DNA of 64,000 nucleotides. Source: Phytohabitans aurantiacus (GTDB taxonomy: Bacteria > Actinomycetota > Actinomycetes > Mycobacteriales > Micromonosporaceae). The stretch is from the NCBI RefSeq assembly GCF_027923225.1, contig NZ_BSDI01000008.1:86490-150489 (forward strand), given 5' to 3'. Of this stretch, positions 1 through 8,243 are shown piece by piece (the first letter of the stretch is position 1; the number at the start of each line of letters is the position of its first letter). The translations under genes were made by a program, and so were the position numbers. The notes beneath the pieces are model-generated. The model ran no database searches. It had not been told where the DNA came from and saw only the letters and a program-made list of their open reading frames with translations.

Positions 1-2706
1 GCGTCGGCGCACCGGCCGCAGGTCGTCGACGACGAGGGCGCGCCGCTGGTCGGCCGCCGCTCCGAGTTGGACCTGCTGATGGCGGCGCTGACCCGGTCGG
101 TGTCGGAACGGCGGGCCCAGCTGGTGTCGATCGTGGGCGCGCACGGGCTGGGCAAGAGCCGGCTCGTCCGCGAGCTGTTCCGCACCGTCCACGACGCCGG
201 TGACCTGCTGGTGCGGTGGCGCGTGGGGCGCTGTCTGCCGTACGGGGCGGGCGGCACGTACGACGCGCTCGCCGAGATCGTCAAGGCCGAGGCGGGCGTG
301 CTCGACACCGACGACCCCGACGCCGCCCGCGACCGGCTCACCGCGGCGCTCGGCGACGCGCTGCCGGCCGCCGACCGCGAACGGCTGATCCGCCTGATCG
401 CCCCGCTCGCCGGGTTGCCGGGCCGGGCGGTGCGCCCGGGTGAGATCGAGGCGGCCTGGCGGGACGCGCTGTTGGCGCTCGCCCGGCACATCCCCACCGC
501 GCTGGTCGTGGAGGACCTGCACTACGCCGACCCGGCGCTGCTGCGGTTCCTCGCCGACCTGGTCGAGGCGGGCGGCGACGCGCCCCTGTTCGTCGTGTGC
601 ACGTACCGCCCGGAGCTGCTCGACCAGCAGCCCGCCTGGCCGTCCGCGCTGCCCGGCATGCTCACCGTCTCCCTCGCCCGGCTGCGCCCGTCTGAGATGC
701 GCACGCTGGTGTCCACGCTGCTGCGCCAGCAGTCCATGCCCGAGGAGTACATCGACCGGATCGCAGAGATCACCGGCGGCAACCCGATGTACGCCATCGA
801 GTACGTGCGGATGCTCGCCGAGCGGCAGGGCGACCCGGCTCTCACGATCGAGAGCGACCTGGATGTGCCGGAGACCGTGCACGGCGTCATCGCCAACCGC
901 ATCGACCTCCTCGACCACGCCGGCCGCCGCGTGCTGGGCGCCGCCGCGGTGCTCGGTGACCGGGTGTGGCCGGGCGCGGTCGCGGCCATGCTCGACCTGG
1001 ACGGCGGCGACGTGGCGCTGGTCCTGCACCGGTTGCAGCAGCGCGACATCCTCGCCGCGGGCGTCATGTCCACAGTGGCCGGCGAGACCGAGCTGTCCTT
1101 CCAGCACCAGTTGGTGCGCGAGGTGGCGTACCGGCGGCTGCCACGGGCGATGCGTGCCGCGCTGCACCGGCGCGCGGCCGGCTGGCTGGATCGGGTGTCG
1201 GTCGGCGGCCGGCACGACCTGGCCACCGGGGTGGCCCGCCACCGGATCGAAGCCCTGTCGCTGGCCGAGGGTCTCGGCGAGGACACCGCCGCCGACGCCG
1301 AGGCCGCCCGCGCGGCGCTGCGGGCCGCCGCCGAGGCCGCCTATTCGGTGTACGCCGTCGACGCCGCTCTGGGATACGTGGAGCAGGCGCTCAACGTGTG
1401 GCCGCGCGACCACGAGCCGGCCGGCCGCCGCGCCGCCGAGCTGCTGCACCACCGGCTCCGGTTCCTTGTGGACGGTGACCGCTTCTACCGCGACGGGGGC
1501 GTCAAAGACGTGGCCCGGCTCGCCGAGCGGATGCGCGACGCGGATGACGTCGCGGGCGAGGCGGGAGCTGAGACGCTGCTCGGGCAGGCCGAGTCGATGC
1601 GCGCCGAGCGTGCCAGGGCACGGGAGCATCTCGACCGCGCGGTGGGGCTGTTCACGCGACTGCCCGAGAGCGCCGACACAGCCGAGGCGTACGCCGAACT
1701 GGCCCGCCTGCACCTGATGGACTACCAGACGGGCGAGGCGATCGCGGCGGCCCGCACCGCACACTCCCTCGCCGAGCGGCTCGGCCTCGCCGACGCCACC
1801 GTGCACGCGCTCGTCACCGAATACGCCGCCCGGTACGTCGCGGGCGACGCGAGCGCACTGTCCGACATGGAGCGGGTGGTCGAGGCGTGCCGCGCGCAGG
1901 GCCTGCCGACGCTGCGCCGGGCCGGTCACAACCTCGCCACCTTCGTGCAGGAGGAGGGCGACCTGGCGCGCGCGGCCGAGCTGGAGCGCGAAAGCCAGAC
2001 AGTCCAGGGTGGACAGCTGCGGTTCGTGCCGAGCCACTCCGAGGAGGCCGAGCTGGCCTACTTCGAGGGCGACTGGATCGCGCTGCTCCAGGCCGCCGAC
2101 GGGTACCTCGACGGCGAGGGCGCCGATACCACCGACTGGGATCTGCAGCTACGCGGCCGCCGCGCCTGGCTGCGTACCCTGTGCGGCCTGCCCGCCGGCG
2201 AAGACGTGGCGCGGGGCCTGGCGGTGGCGCGCGACTCCGGGTTCGCCAGGCTCCGCTTCAACGCCACCGCGCACGGCGCGCTCAGCTACGCCCTGGGCGG
2301 TGACGCCGGCAGGGCGGCCGAGTTACTCACCGAGCTGGCCGGCGTGTGGCGCGAGACGCCGACCGCGCTGACGATGGAGTGGCTGCCCGCGGCGGCGCAC
2401 ACCGCGGTCCTGGTCCCCGAAGCCGCCACCACCGTGGCAACGGTCGTCGGCACCGCCCTGCGGCGTACCCGATGGGTGGCCGCCGCCGAGGCGATGGTGA
2501 CCGCCGGCCAGGCGCTGTCAAGGGGCGACCGCGAAGCGGCGGCCACCCACCTGGACGCGGCGGTGGCCCGCTACGACGAGATCGGCAGCGTAAGCGACGC
2601 CGTCCTGGCGGCGGCGCTGGCGGGCGAGCGCTACGCGGACCGCGTGGCGGCCTTCGCCACCCGCAACCGCGCCGCGCTCCTGTTCACCCTCGCTCGCCTC
2701 CCGTGA
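1..2706 (+). CDS. AAA/STAND ATPase with helical-repeat C-terminal region (5' partial)
   Basis: The frame is open from base 1, so the true start is upstream and at least 901 residues are visible. The fragment opens with PLVGRRSELDLL, the usual entry to an AAA_16 ATPase module. Walker A (GAHGLGKS, bases 136-159) follows, then a Walker B-like ALVVEDLHYAD near residue 165. The remaining ~550 residues are Ala/Leu/Arg-rich and helical, like TPR solenoids of STAND signalling ATPases. No C-terminal LuxR helix-turn-helix is visible. In this family the missing N-terminus is often an adenylate/guanylate cyclase domain or a DNA-binding domain, but that cannot be seen here. The gene ends 4 bp before the convergent PemK-like gene. 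Role: probably an ATP-dependent signal-sensing regulator; the ligand is unknown. Confidence 0.8.
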   Translation, partial: ASAHRPQVVDDEGAPLVGRRSELDLLMAALTRSVSERRAQLVSIVGAHGLGKSRLVRELFRTVHDAGDLLVRWRVGRCLPYGAGGTYDALAEIVKAEAGVLDTDDPDAARDRLTAALGDALPAADRERLIRLIAPLAGLPGRAVRPGEIEAAWRDALLALARHIPTALVVEDLHYADPALLRFLADLVEAGGDAPLFVVCTYRPELLDQQPAWPSALPGMLTVSLARLRPSEMRTLVSTLLRQQSMPEEYIDRIAEITGGNPMYAIEYVRMLAERQGDPALTIESDLDVPETVHGVIANRIDLLDHAGRRVLGAAAVLGDRVWPGAVAAMLDLDGGDVALVLHRLQQRDILAAGVMSTVAGETELSFQHQLVREVAYRRLPRAMRAALHRRAAGWLDRVSVGGRHDLATGVARHRIEALSLAEGLGEDTAADAEAARAALRAAAEAAYSVYAVDAALGYVEQALNVWPRDHEPAGRRAAELLHHRLRFLVDGDRFYRDGGVKDVARLAERMRDADDVAGEAGAETLLGQAESMRAERARAREHLDRAVGLFTRLPESADTAEAYAELARLHLMDYQTGEAIAAARTAHSLAERLGLADATVHALVTEYAARYVAGDASALSDMERVVEACRAQGLPTLRRAGHNLATFVQEEGDLARAAELERESQTVQGGQLRFVPSHSEEAELAYFEGDWIALLQAADGYLDGEGADTTDWDLQLRGRRAWLRTLCGLPAGEDVARGLAVARDSGFARLRFNATAHGALSYALGGDAGRAAELLTELAGVWRETPTALTMEWLPAAAHTAVLVPEAATTVATVVGTALRRTRWVAAAEAMVTAGQALSRGDREAAATHLDAAVARYDEIGSVSDAVLAAALAGERYADRVAAFATRNRAALLFTLARLP

Positions 2707-2710
2707 TCGG

Positions 2711-3115
2711 TCAGGTTTGCCAGCCGTAGCGGGCCTTCAGCACGGCCGCTACCTCGGCGAAGCGGCGGGGGTCGAGGATGCAGCCCTCGCGCCTGATGCC
2801 GTCTTCGTCGACCTCCAGCACGCGGTCCAGGCGGACCCAGCTGGGGCGCTCCTGGCGGTCCCAGGCGCCCGGGCCGAGGGCGAACCAGTGGCGGTCACCG
2901 TCGCGGTCCTCGTTGCTGGAGAGCATCAGGCCGAGCAGCGTGCGCCCCTGCCGGCCGGCCACCAGCACGGGACGGTCCTTGCCCTGATCGGGCAGGTCCT
3001 CGTAGGCGACCCAGGTCCACACGACCTCGCCCGGGTCCGCCTCGCCGTCAAGCTCCGGGTTGTACTCCAAGATCCGGCCGCCGACCGGCACCTCGCTCTT
3101 CCAGACACTCTTCAC
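2711..3115 (-). CDS. PemK/MazF-like family protein
   Basis: A ~134-residue protein containing PGEVVWTWVAYEDLPDQGKD followed by RPVLVAGR, the signature first strand and loop of the PemK/MazF (plasmid maintenance toxin/CcdB-like) fold. MazF enzymes are mRNA endoribonucleases. I chose the GTG at 3115 because AGGA lies 4 bases upstream. An in-frame start at 3241 exists, but its extra N-terminus (MRAPSGPSDTNRHAP...) has poor composition and runs across the opposite gene's leader. No antitoxin-like small gene is adjacent, so this may be a solitary, possibly housekeeping, PemK-fold protein rather than half of a toxin-antitoxin pair. Function is inferred from fold only. Confidence 0.65.
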   Translation of the reverse strand: MKSVWKSEVPVGGRILEYNPELDGEADPGEVVWTWVAYEDLPDQGKDRPVLVAGRQGRTLLGLMLSSNEDRDGDRHWFALGPGAWDRQERPSWVRLDRVLEVDEDGIRREGCILDPRRFAEVAAVLKARYGWQT

Positions 3116-3155
3116 GGTCCTGACCTTAACGGACACCCTCTGGTACGGGGCATAG

Positions 3156-3254
3156 GGCTGGACGTTGGTCGAGTGCGAGGTGGACCTGCGGGTCGACGGG
3201 GCGTGGCGGTTCGTATCGGAAGGGCCGGAGGGCGCCCGCACGGGGCAGCGGGGC
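3156..3254 (+). pseudogene. Remnant of an AHSA1/SRPBCC-type gene
   Basis: Directly upstream of the VOC gene and in the same frame, bases 3156-3254 read LVECEVDLRVDGAWRFVSEG and then PEGARTGQRGVY. This closely resembles the central strand pair of AHSA1-type SRPBCC proteins (typically CEIDLRxGGxWR...GPDG...GVY). A stop at 3153-3155 precedes it and the rest of that ~150-residue domain is missing on both sides. SRPBCC and VOC genes are often neighbours in actinobacteria, so this looks like a deletion that fused the middle of one gene to the leader of the next. It is probably not translated, because the VOC gene has its own ribosome-binding site. Confidence 0.5.
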
Positions 3255-3281
3255 GTCTACCCTTCGACAGAGGGGGACATC

Positions 3282-3698
3282 ATGAACTGGACACTTGAGG
3301 TCGTCGTCGTACCGGTCTCCGATGTGGACCGTGCGAAGGCGTTCTACGCCGACCAGCTCGGCTTCAACGTCGACCACGACACGAAAATCGGCGATGGGAT
3401 GCGCATCGTCCAGCTGACACCACCCGGCTCGGGCTGCTCGATCGTCATCAGCAAAGGCATGAGCGAGATGGCTCCCGGCTCGCTGAAGGGCCTGCAACTG
3501 GTCGTCGCCGACCTGCGCAAGGCGCGCGCCGAGCTTGTCGACCGCGGCGTCGACGCCACCGAGATCCAGCTGTACACGCGGGAAGGGACGACGCGCCCCG
3601 CCCGCGACGGCGACGACCTCAACAACGAGGGGTTCGTGCACTTCACCGACCCGGACGGCAACGCCTGGGCGGTGCAGCAGATCTCAGCGCGCGACTAG
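3282..3698 (+). CDS. VOC family (glyoxalase/bleomycin-resistance fold) protein
   Basis: 138 residues starting at the ATG at 3282, chosen because AGGGGGA (3271-3277) lies at good spacing. The protein shows the VOC pattern: VVVVPVSDVDRAKAFYADQL at the start, a middle strand GLQLVVADLRKARAELVDRG, and the terminal VHFTDPDGNAWAVQQ typical of the second beta-alpha-beta-beta-beta module. The family includes glyoxalases, dioxygenases and antibiotic-binding proteins. The substrate cannot be told from sequence. Its last 15 bases overlap the end of the convergent GntR gene. Confidence 0.8.
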   Translation: MNWTLEVVVVPVSDVDRAKAFYADQLGFNVDHDTKIGDGMRIVQLTPPGSGCSIVISKGMSEMAPGSLKGLQLVVADLRKARAELVDRGVDATEIQLYTREGTTRPARDGDDLNNEGFVHFTDPDGNAWAVQQISARD

Positions 3699-4442
3699 CG
3701 TCAGCTCGAAGCTGTACAGCGATGCCCGGTACGCGTGGTGGCCATACTCGACCGCGCGCCCGGCGTCGTCGTACGCGGTGCGAATCATGGTGAGCAGCGG
3801 CGCACCGCGCGCCTCGCCGAGCGCCTTGGCCTCGGCGGCGGTCGCCTTGCGCGCACCGATCGTCTGATCGGCGAGCCGCAGGTTGATCCCCGCCGACCGC
3901 ATCACCTGATACAGCCCGTGCTTCGCCAGGTCTTCGGAGCTGAGCTGGAGCAGCCCGGCCGGCAGATAGTTGCGCATCACGGCCAGCGGCTCACCCTGGG
4001 CGTACCGCAGTCGCTCGATCGCGAGCACCGGAGCGCCTGTCGGCAGCGCCAGCGCCACGGCCACCTCGTCGGGCGCCTCGGTCTCACCGAACGACAGCAC
4101 CTCGGTGCGCGGCTGCTGATGCGTGCGGTGCAGGTCGTCGTACAGGCTGGTCAGCTCGACGGTGCGCCGCACCTTCGCGTGCACGACCTGGGTGCCCACG
4201 CCGCGCTTGCGCACCAACAGTCCCTTGTCGACCAGGTACTGGATCGCTTGCCGCATGGTGGGTCTGGACAGTCCGAGCTGGTCGGCGAGCGCGATCTCGT
4301 TTTCCAGGCGGGTGCCGGGGACGAGCTGACCCGACTCGATCAGCTCCTCGAGCCGCTGCGCCACTTGGAAGTACAGCGGCACGGGGCTCGACCGGTCTAC
4401 CCGGATGAGCTGGCCTACGGGGTTCACGACGGGCTCCTTCAC
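3684..4442 (-). CDS. GntR/HutC-family regulator, probable repressor of the inositol operon
   Basis: 252 residues. The N-terminal winged helix-turn-helix (about residues 20-85) has the GntR hallmark LENEIALADQLGLSRPTMRQ and then AIQYLVDKGLL. A UTRA effector-binding domain of the HutC subfamily (about residues 105-245) follows, with conserved blocks VLAIERLRYAQGEPLAVMRN and GRAVEYGHHAYRASLYSFEL. It is the last gene of the twelve-gene inositol operon; its ATG overlaps the iolG stop in an ATGA. Regulators of this type usually repress their own operon and are released by a pathway intermediate, so autoregulation by an inositol catabolite is the natural inference. The 3' end overlaps the convergent VOC gene by 15 bp. 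Confidence 0.85.
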   Translation of the reverse strand: MKEPVVNPVGQLIRVDRSSPVPLYFQVAQRLEELIESGQLVPGTRLENEIALADQLGLSRPTMRQAIQYLVDKGLLVRKRGVGTQVVHAKVRRTVELTSLYDDLHRTHQQPRTEVLSFGETEAPDEVAVALALPTGAPVLAIERLRYAQGEPLAVMRNYLPAGLLQLSSEDLAKHGLYQVMRSAGINLRLADQTIGARKATAAEAKALGEARGAPLLTMIRTAYDDAGRAVEYGHHAYRASLYSFELTLVAR

Positions 4443-5431
4443 TGCGGACTACCGGTTGGTGCGTCGGCCAGCGCCACGGTACTGCGGGCGCCGGTGGCAA
4501 GGGATCGGAGGCACGCTTCCGCGACGGCGGTGGCCGCGTAACCGTCCCAGGCGGTCGCGCCACCCGGCCGGCCATCGACCCACGCCTGCAGCTCGTCCAG
4601 GTATGCCTGGCCGAACCGGGTGCGCCAATCATCCGGCAGCGGTTGGGTGCGGCCCCCGCTGCGCGTCACCGCGCCGGTGCTCGGGGTGTCGAGCGAGACC
4701 GTACCAGTGCTACCCACCACCTCGCAGCGCACTTCGTATCCGTACTGGCAGTTGACGAAGCTTTCGACCTCTATGACCACACCGCCCGCGGTCTCCAGAA
4801 TCACGATCTGCGGGTCGCGCAGGCCGCCGGCAAGAGGGCTGGATTTCACGGCGACCACCGTCGCCGCGACGATTTCCGCGCCCAGCAGCCACCGCGCGGC
4901 GTCTATTTCGTGTACTACCGAGTCCGTCAGCGACATCTCGCTGGTGAACCAGGATGGGGCCGACGCGTTGCGGTGCACGCAGTGCATCAGCAGCGGCTCG
5001 CCGATGCCGCCACCATCGAGCACCGCTTTCACCTGCCGGTACCCGAAATCGTGCCGGCGCATGAAGCCGACCCGCACCAGCGAGCGGCCGTGCGCCGCCT
5101 CGGCCTCGACGACCTTGAGCGCAGACTCAGCGGTGGTGGCGAGCGGCTTCTCGCAGAGCACCGGTTTTCCCGCCGCGAGGCAGGCGAGCACCTGCTCGGC
5201 GTGCAGGTCACCGGGCGAGGCGATGAGCACCGCGTCGACGGCCGGATCGTCGATGACGTCGTGCGCGGCGAAGTGCACGGCCGCGCCGACCGGGGCGCCC
5301 ACCTCGATGGCGCGCTCCCGGTCGACGTCGAACACCGCGGTCACCTCGGCGCCCGATACCTGCTGTGCGAGCCGCCGGACGTGCTCGGCACCGATGCTCC
5401 CGGTGCCGATTACGCCGACTTTAACGGTCAT
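4439..5431 (-). CDS. iolG: Inositol 2-dehydrogenase (Gfo/Idh/MocA family)
   Basis: 330 residues. The N-terminal Rossmann fold has VGVIGTGSIGAEHVRRL, the family EKP motif is VLCEKPLATT (near residue 95), and a VHEID segment carries the catalytic Asp/His region. The family oxidises myo-inositol to scyllo-inosose with NAD+, the first step of the pathway. It sits 10 bp after the ABC ATPase with a GGGAG ribosome-binding site in the gap, and overlaps the regulator gene by 4 bp. A second family member opens the operon (15125-16132), so one may act on scyllo- or D-chiro-inositol. This copy looks the closer to canonical IolG. Confidence 0.8.
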   Translation of the reverse strand: MTVKVGVIGTGSIGAEHVRRLAQQVSGAEVTAVFDVDRERAIEVGAPVGAAVHFAAHDVIDDPAVDAVLIASPGDLHAEQVLACLAAGKPVLCEKPLATTAESALKVVEAEAAHGRSLVRVGFMRRHDFGYRQVKAVLDGGGIGEPLLMHCVHRNASAPSWFTSEMSLTDSVVHEIDAARWLLGAEIVAATVVAVKSSPLAGGLRDPQIVILETAGGVVIEVESFVNCQYGYEVRCEVVGSTGTVSLDTPSTGAVTRSGGRTQPLPDDWRTRFGQAYLDELQAWVDGRPGGATAWDGYAATAVAEACLRSLATGARSTVALADAPTGSPQ

Positions 5432-5441
5432 TCGTGCTCCC

Positions 5442-6206
5442 TCAGGTCCGCTGGAGTTCGTGGGTGAGGGCGGTCAGCTCGTCGCCGCCGGCCATCTCGC
5501 GGGTCAGGTCGTCCAGGCTGATCTCGGCCCGCTTGCGGTCCAGCCGCATCCGGCCCCGGTTGAGCAGGATGAAATGGTCACCCACGAGGTACGCGTGGTG
5601 CGGGTTGTGGGTGATGAACACGACGCCGAGCCCGGCGTCCCGGGCGGCGGCGACGTACTTGAGCACCACCCCGGACTGCTTGACGCCCAGCGCGGCGGTG
5701 GGCTCGTCGAGAATCAGCACCCTCGCTCCGAAGTGGATGGCCCGCGCGATGGCCACGCACTGGCGCTCGCCACCGGAGAGCTGCCCGATCGGCTGCTCGA
5801 CGTCGCGAAGGTTGATGCCCATCCGTGCCAGTTCGTCGCGGGTGGTCGCGCGCATCGTGTCGATGTCGAGCACCTTGAACGGTCCCTTGCGCAGCTCGCT
5901 GCCGAGGAAGAAGTTACGCCACACCGGCATCAGCGCCACCACCGCCAGGTCCTGGTAGACGGTGGCGATGCCGCGGTCGAGCGCCGCGCGCGGCGAGCCG
6001 AAGCGGGTCGGCTCGCCGTCGACGAGCATCTCGCCGCTGTCGTGCTGGTGCAGGCCCGACATGATCTTGATCAATGTGGACTTTCCGGCACCGTTGTCGC
6101 CGAGCACGCACGTGATCTCGCCGGCGTTGACCCGCAGGGAGATGTCGTGCAACGCGACGATGTTGCCGTACCGCTTGCCCACAGTGGACATCTCGATGAG
6201 CGTCAT
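5442..6206 (-). CDS. Sugar (inositol) ABC transporter ATPase, single-domain
   Basis: 254 residues with one ABC module. Walker A is GDNGAGKST, the signature is LSGGERQ, and Walker B is VLILDEPTAALGVKQSG. Most CUT2-type sugar importers use a fused two-domain ATPase (RbsA-like); the single-domain form with the PTAALGVKQSG D-loop resembles FrcA. Start at 6206, because its ATG overlaps the permease stop in an ATGA. Together with the permease and lipoprotein it forms an importer, very probably for inositol given the surrounding catabolic genes. Confidence 0.85.
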   Translation of the reverse strand: MTLIEMSTVGKRYGNIVALHDISLRVNAGEITCVLGDNGAGKSTLIKIMSGLHQHDSGEMLVDGEPTRFGSPRAALDRGIATVYQDLAVVALMPVWRNFFLGSELRKGPFKVLDIDTMRATTRDELARMGINLRDVEQPIGQLSGGERQCVAIARAIHFGARVLILDEPTAALGVKQSGVVLKYVAAARDAGLGVVFITHNPHHAYLVGDHFILLNRGRMRLDRKRAEISLDDLTREMAGGDELTALTHELQRT

Positions 6207-7189
6207 CGCCGCACCGCCAATCGCCGCACCCACATGTTCAGCACCGTCGCGAAGAGCAGCATGATTCCGAGGAAGAACTTGAACCAGTCGGCTTCCCACC
6301 CGGCATACACGATGCCCTGGTTGGTCATGCCGAAGATGAGCGCGCCGAACGCGGCGCCGATGGCCGAGCCGTATCCGCCGGTAAGCAGGCACCCGCCGAT
6401 GACGGCCGCGATGATGTAGATGAACTCGTTGCCGACGCCCTCGCCGGACTGCACGGTGTTGAACGCGAACAGCCGGTGCATGCCCATGAACCAGGCGCAC
6501 AACCCGACGCCCATGAACAGCGCGATCTTCGTCTGGCGCACGGGTACGCCGACGGCCCGCGCACTGTCCACATTGCCGCCCACCGCGAAGATCCAGTTTC
6601 CGAACCGGGTGCGCAGCAGGATCCAGGTGCCGATGACCACGAACAGCAGCCACCACAGCACCGTCACCCGGATGCTCACGCCACCGACCTCGAACGAGGA
6701 GGCGAAGACCCGCCGCGCCGACGAGAACCCGTCCATGTCCGAGATGTTGTCGGTGGCCACCTGACCGCTGACCTGCTTGGTGATCGCGATGTTGGCGCCC
6801 TGGAGCATCAGGAACGTGCCGAGGGTCACCAGGAAGCTCGGGATCTTCGTCGTCATCACGAGGAACCCGTTCAGGAACCCGATCCCCAGCGCGAACACCA
6901 GCGACACCAGTACGCCCACCCACACGTTGAGGCTGAGCTGGTAGCTGAGCATCGCGGCGAACAGCGACGAGGCCGTGACGTTGACGCCGGCGGACAGGTC
7001 GAACTCGCCGCCGATCATCAGCAGCGCCACCGGCACCGCCATGATGCCGATGGTCGAGCTGACATACAGCACGGTGGCCATCGCCGACGTCTGGCGGAAC
7101 GGGTCGGCGATCACGAGGAAGAAGACGAAGATCGCGATGGCACCGACCAGCGATCCCAGCTCCGGCCTCGCCAGCAGGCGGTGCGTCAC
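6203..7189 (-). CDS. Sugar (inositol) ABC transporter permease
   Basis: 328 residues from a GTG at 7189 that overlaps the binding-protein stop (GTGA). The earlier in-frame codons (to 7363) give an Arg/Pro-rich non-membrane sequence and are rejected. There are about ten hydrophobic segments. The conserved CUT2 permease block MIGGEFDLSAGVNVTAS lies near residue 60 and ARAVGVPVRQTKIALFM near residue 210, the typical EAA-like cytoplasmic loop of BPD_transp_2 proteins. It forms the membrane channel of the importer encoded by its two neighbours. Confidence 0.88.
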   Translation of the reverse strand: MTHRLLARPELGSLVGAIAIFVFFLVIADPFRQTSAMATVLYVSSTIGIMAVPVALLMIGGEFDLSAGVNVTASSLFAAMLSYQLSLNVWVGVLVSLVFALGIGFLNGFLVMTTKIPSFLVTLGTFLMLQGANIAITKQVSGQVATDNISDMDGFSSARRVFASSFEVGGVSIRVTVLWWLLFVVIGTWILLRTRFGNWIFAVGGNVDSARAVGVPVRQTKIALFMGVGLCAWFMGMHRLFAFNTVQSGEGVGNEFIYIIAAVIGGCLLTGGYGSAIGAAFGALIFGMTNQGIVYAGWEADWFKFFLGIMLLFATVLNMWVRRLAVRR

Positions 7190-8190
7190 CGGGTACCCCG
7201 GTTGGCGTACTCGGCGATCGCGTCGATGTTGGACTTGTCCACGAACGACGGTCCGGTGTAGACGGTCTGGCCGCCGCCGATGGTGTTGCCGTTGGTCAGG
7301 TACAGCCACAGCGAGTCGATCGCCAGGTAACCCTGGAGGTACGGCTGCTGGTCGACGGCCCACTTGACGCCGTCGGACTTGATGGAGTTGACCAGTTCCT
7401 TGTTGGTGTCGAACGTGACGACCTTCGCCGCGCTGCCCGCGTCCTTACCCGCGTCGACGGCCGTCAGCGCGATCGGGGCACCCAGCGCCACCACGTGGTC
7501 GACGCTCTTGTCCTGCTGGAGCTTCGCCGTGATGGTGGACTTCACGGACGGCATGTCCTTGCTGTTCACGTTCAGGTTCTCGACCGTACCGGCCGAACCG
7601 AAGCCCTTCTTCACGCCCGCGCACCGCGCCTCCAGCGCGACGTGCCCCTGCTCCTGGATCACGCAGAGCACCTTCTTGGCGCCCTCCTGGGCCAGGCGCT
7701 GCCCGACGGCTTCGCCGGCGACGCTCTCGGCCTGGCCGAAGAACTGGAGCACGCCCATGCTCTTCCAGTTGTCCACGCCGGCGTTGAACGCGACCACCGG
7801 GATCTTCGCGGCCGTCGCCTTGGCCACCACGTCCTTCATCGCGTCCGGCTTGGCCAGTGTGACCGCGATGCCGTCGACCTTGCTGTCGATCGCGTTCTGC
7901 ACCAGGTTGGCCTGCTCCGGCGCCTCCGCGTTGTTGGAGTACTTCAGTTCGACGTTGTCCTTGGCCGCCGCGGCCTCGGCGCCCTTGCGGATGAGGTCCC
8001 AGAACGTGTCGCCGGGGACCTCGTGCGTGACCATCGCGATCGTGAGGCGGGGAGTATCGGCCACACCGGCGTTACCGCTGTTGGTCGACTCCTCCTCCTG
8101 CTTGCCGCCTTCGCTGCTGCACGCCGCGACGCCGAGTGTGACGGCGGTCAGGAGGGCGAGCAGAGCGACGGTTCGTGGGTTTCGCGCCAT
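7186..8190 (-). CDS. Sugar (inositol) ABC transporter substrate-binding lipoprotein
   Basis: 334 residues. A signal peptide ends in the lipobox LGVAAC (Cys24), followed by a Ser/Glu/Asn linker and a periplasmic-binding-protein fold of type I (RLTIAMVTHEVPGDTFWDLI, DGIAVTLAKPDAM, VVAFNAGVDNW). A strong ribosome-binding site (GGAGG, 6 bases before ATG) separates it from its operon neighbours. A 10-bp stem-loop lies just upstream. The expected ligand is inositol or a related cyclitol, inferred from operon context. Confidence 0.87.
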   Translation of the reverse strand: MARNPRTVALLALLTAVTLGVAACSSEGGKQEEESTNSGNAGVADTPRLTIAMVTHEVPGDTFWDLIRKGAEAAAAKDNVELKYSNNAEAPEQANLVQNAIDSKVDGIAVTLAKPDAMKDVVAKATAAKIPVVAFNAGVDNWKSMGVLQFFGQAESVAGEAVGQRLAQEGAKKVLCVIQEQGHVALEARCAGVKKGFGSAGTVENLNVNSKDMPSVKSTITAKLQQDKSVDHVVALGAPIALTAVDAGKDAGSAAKVVTFDTNKELVNSIKSDGVKWAVDQQPYLQGYLAIDSLWLYLTNGNTIGGGQTVYTGPSFVDKSNIDAIAEYANRGTR

Positions 8191-8210
8191 TGTCTACCTC
8201 CGTGGGGTCG

Positions 8211-8242
8211 CCAGCGGCCGGAATCAGGGGCGCGGCCGCTGG
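8211..8242 (-). promoter_or_regulatory. Intercistronic hairpin between iolA and the binding-protein gene
   Basis: Perfect 10-bp arms CCAGCGGCCG (8211-8220) and CGGCCGCTGG (8233-8242) with a 12-base loop. They fill the only sizeable gap (53 bp) in the operon, starting one base after the iolA stop. No T-tract follows, so it is more likely an RNA-stability or attenuation element than a full terminator. Confidence 0.55.
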
Positions 8243-8243
8243 A

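Noticed and set aside
2711..3241. Toxin-antitoxin operon with the PemK/MazF-like gene
   Set aside because: No antitoxin-sized gene lies upstream or downstream on the same strand; the flanking space belongs to the VOC leader and the ATPase gene.
5442..6923. Single 493-residue protein joining permease and ATPase
   Set aside because: The first ~240 codons are an out-of-frame shadow of the permease gene. The ATPase starts at 6206, where ATGA overlaps the permease stop.
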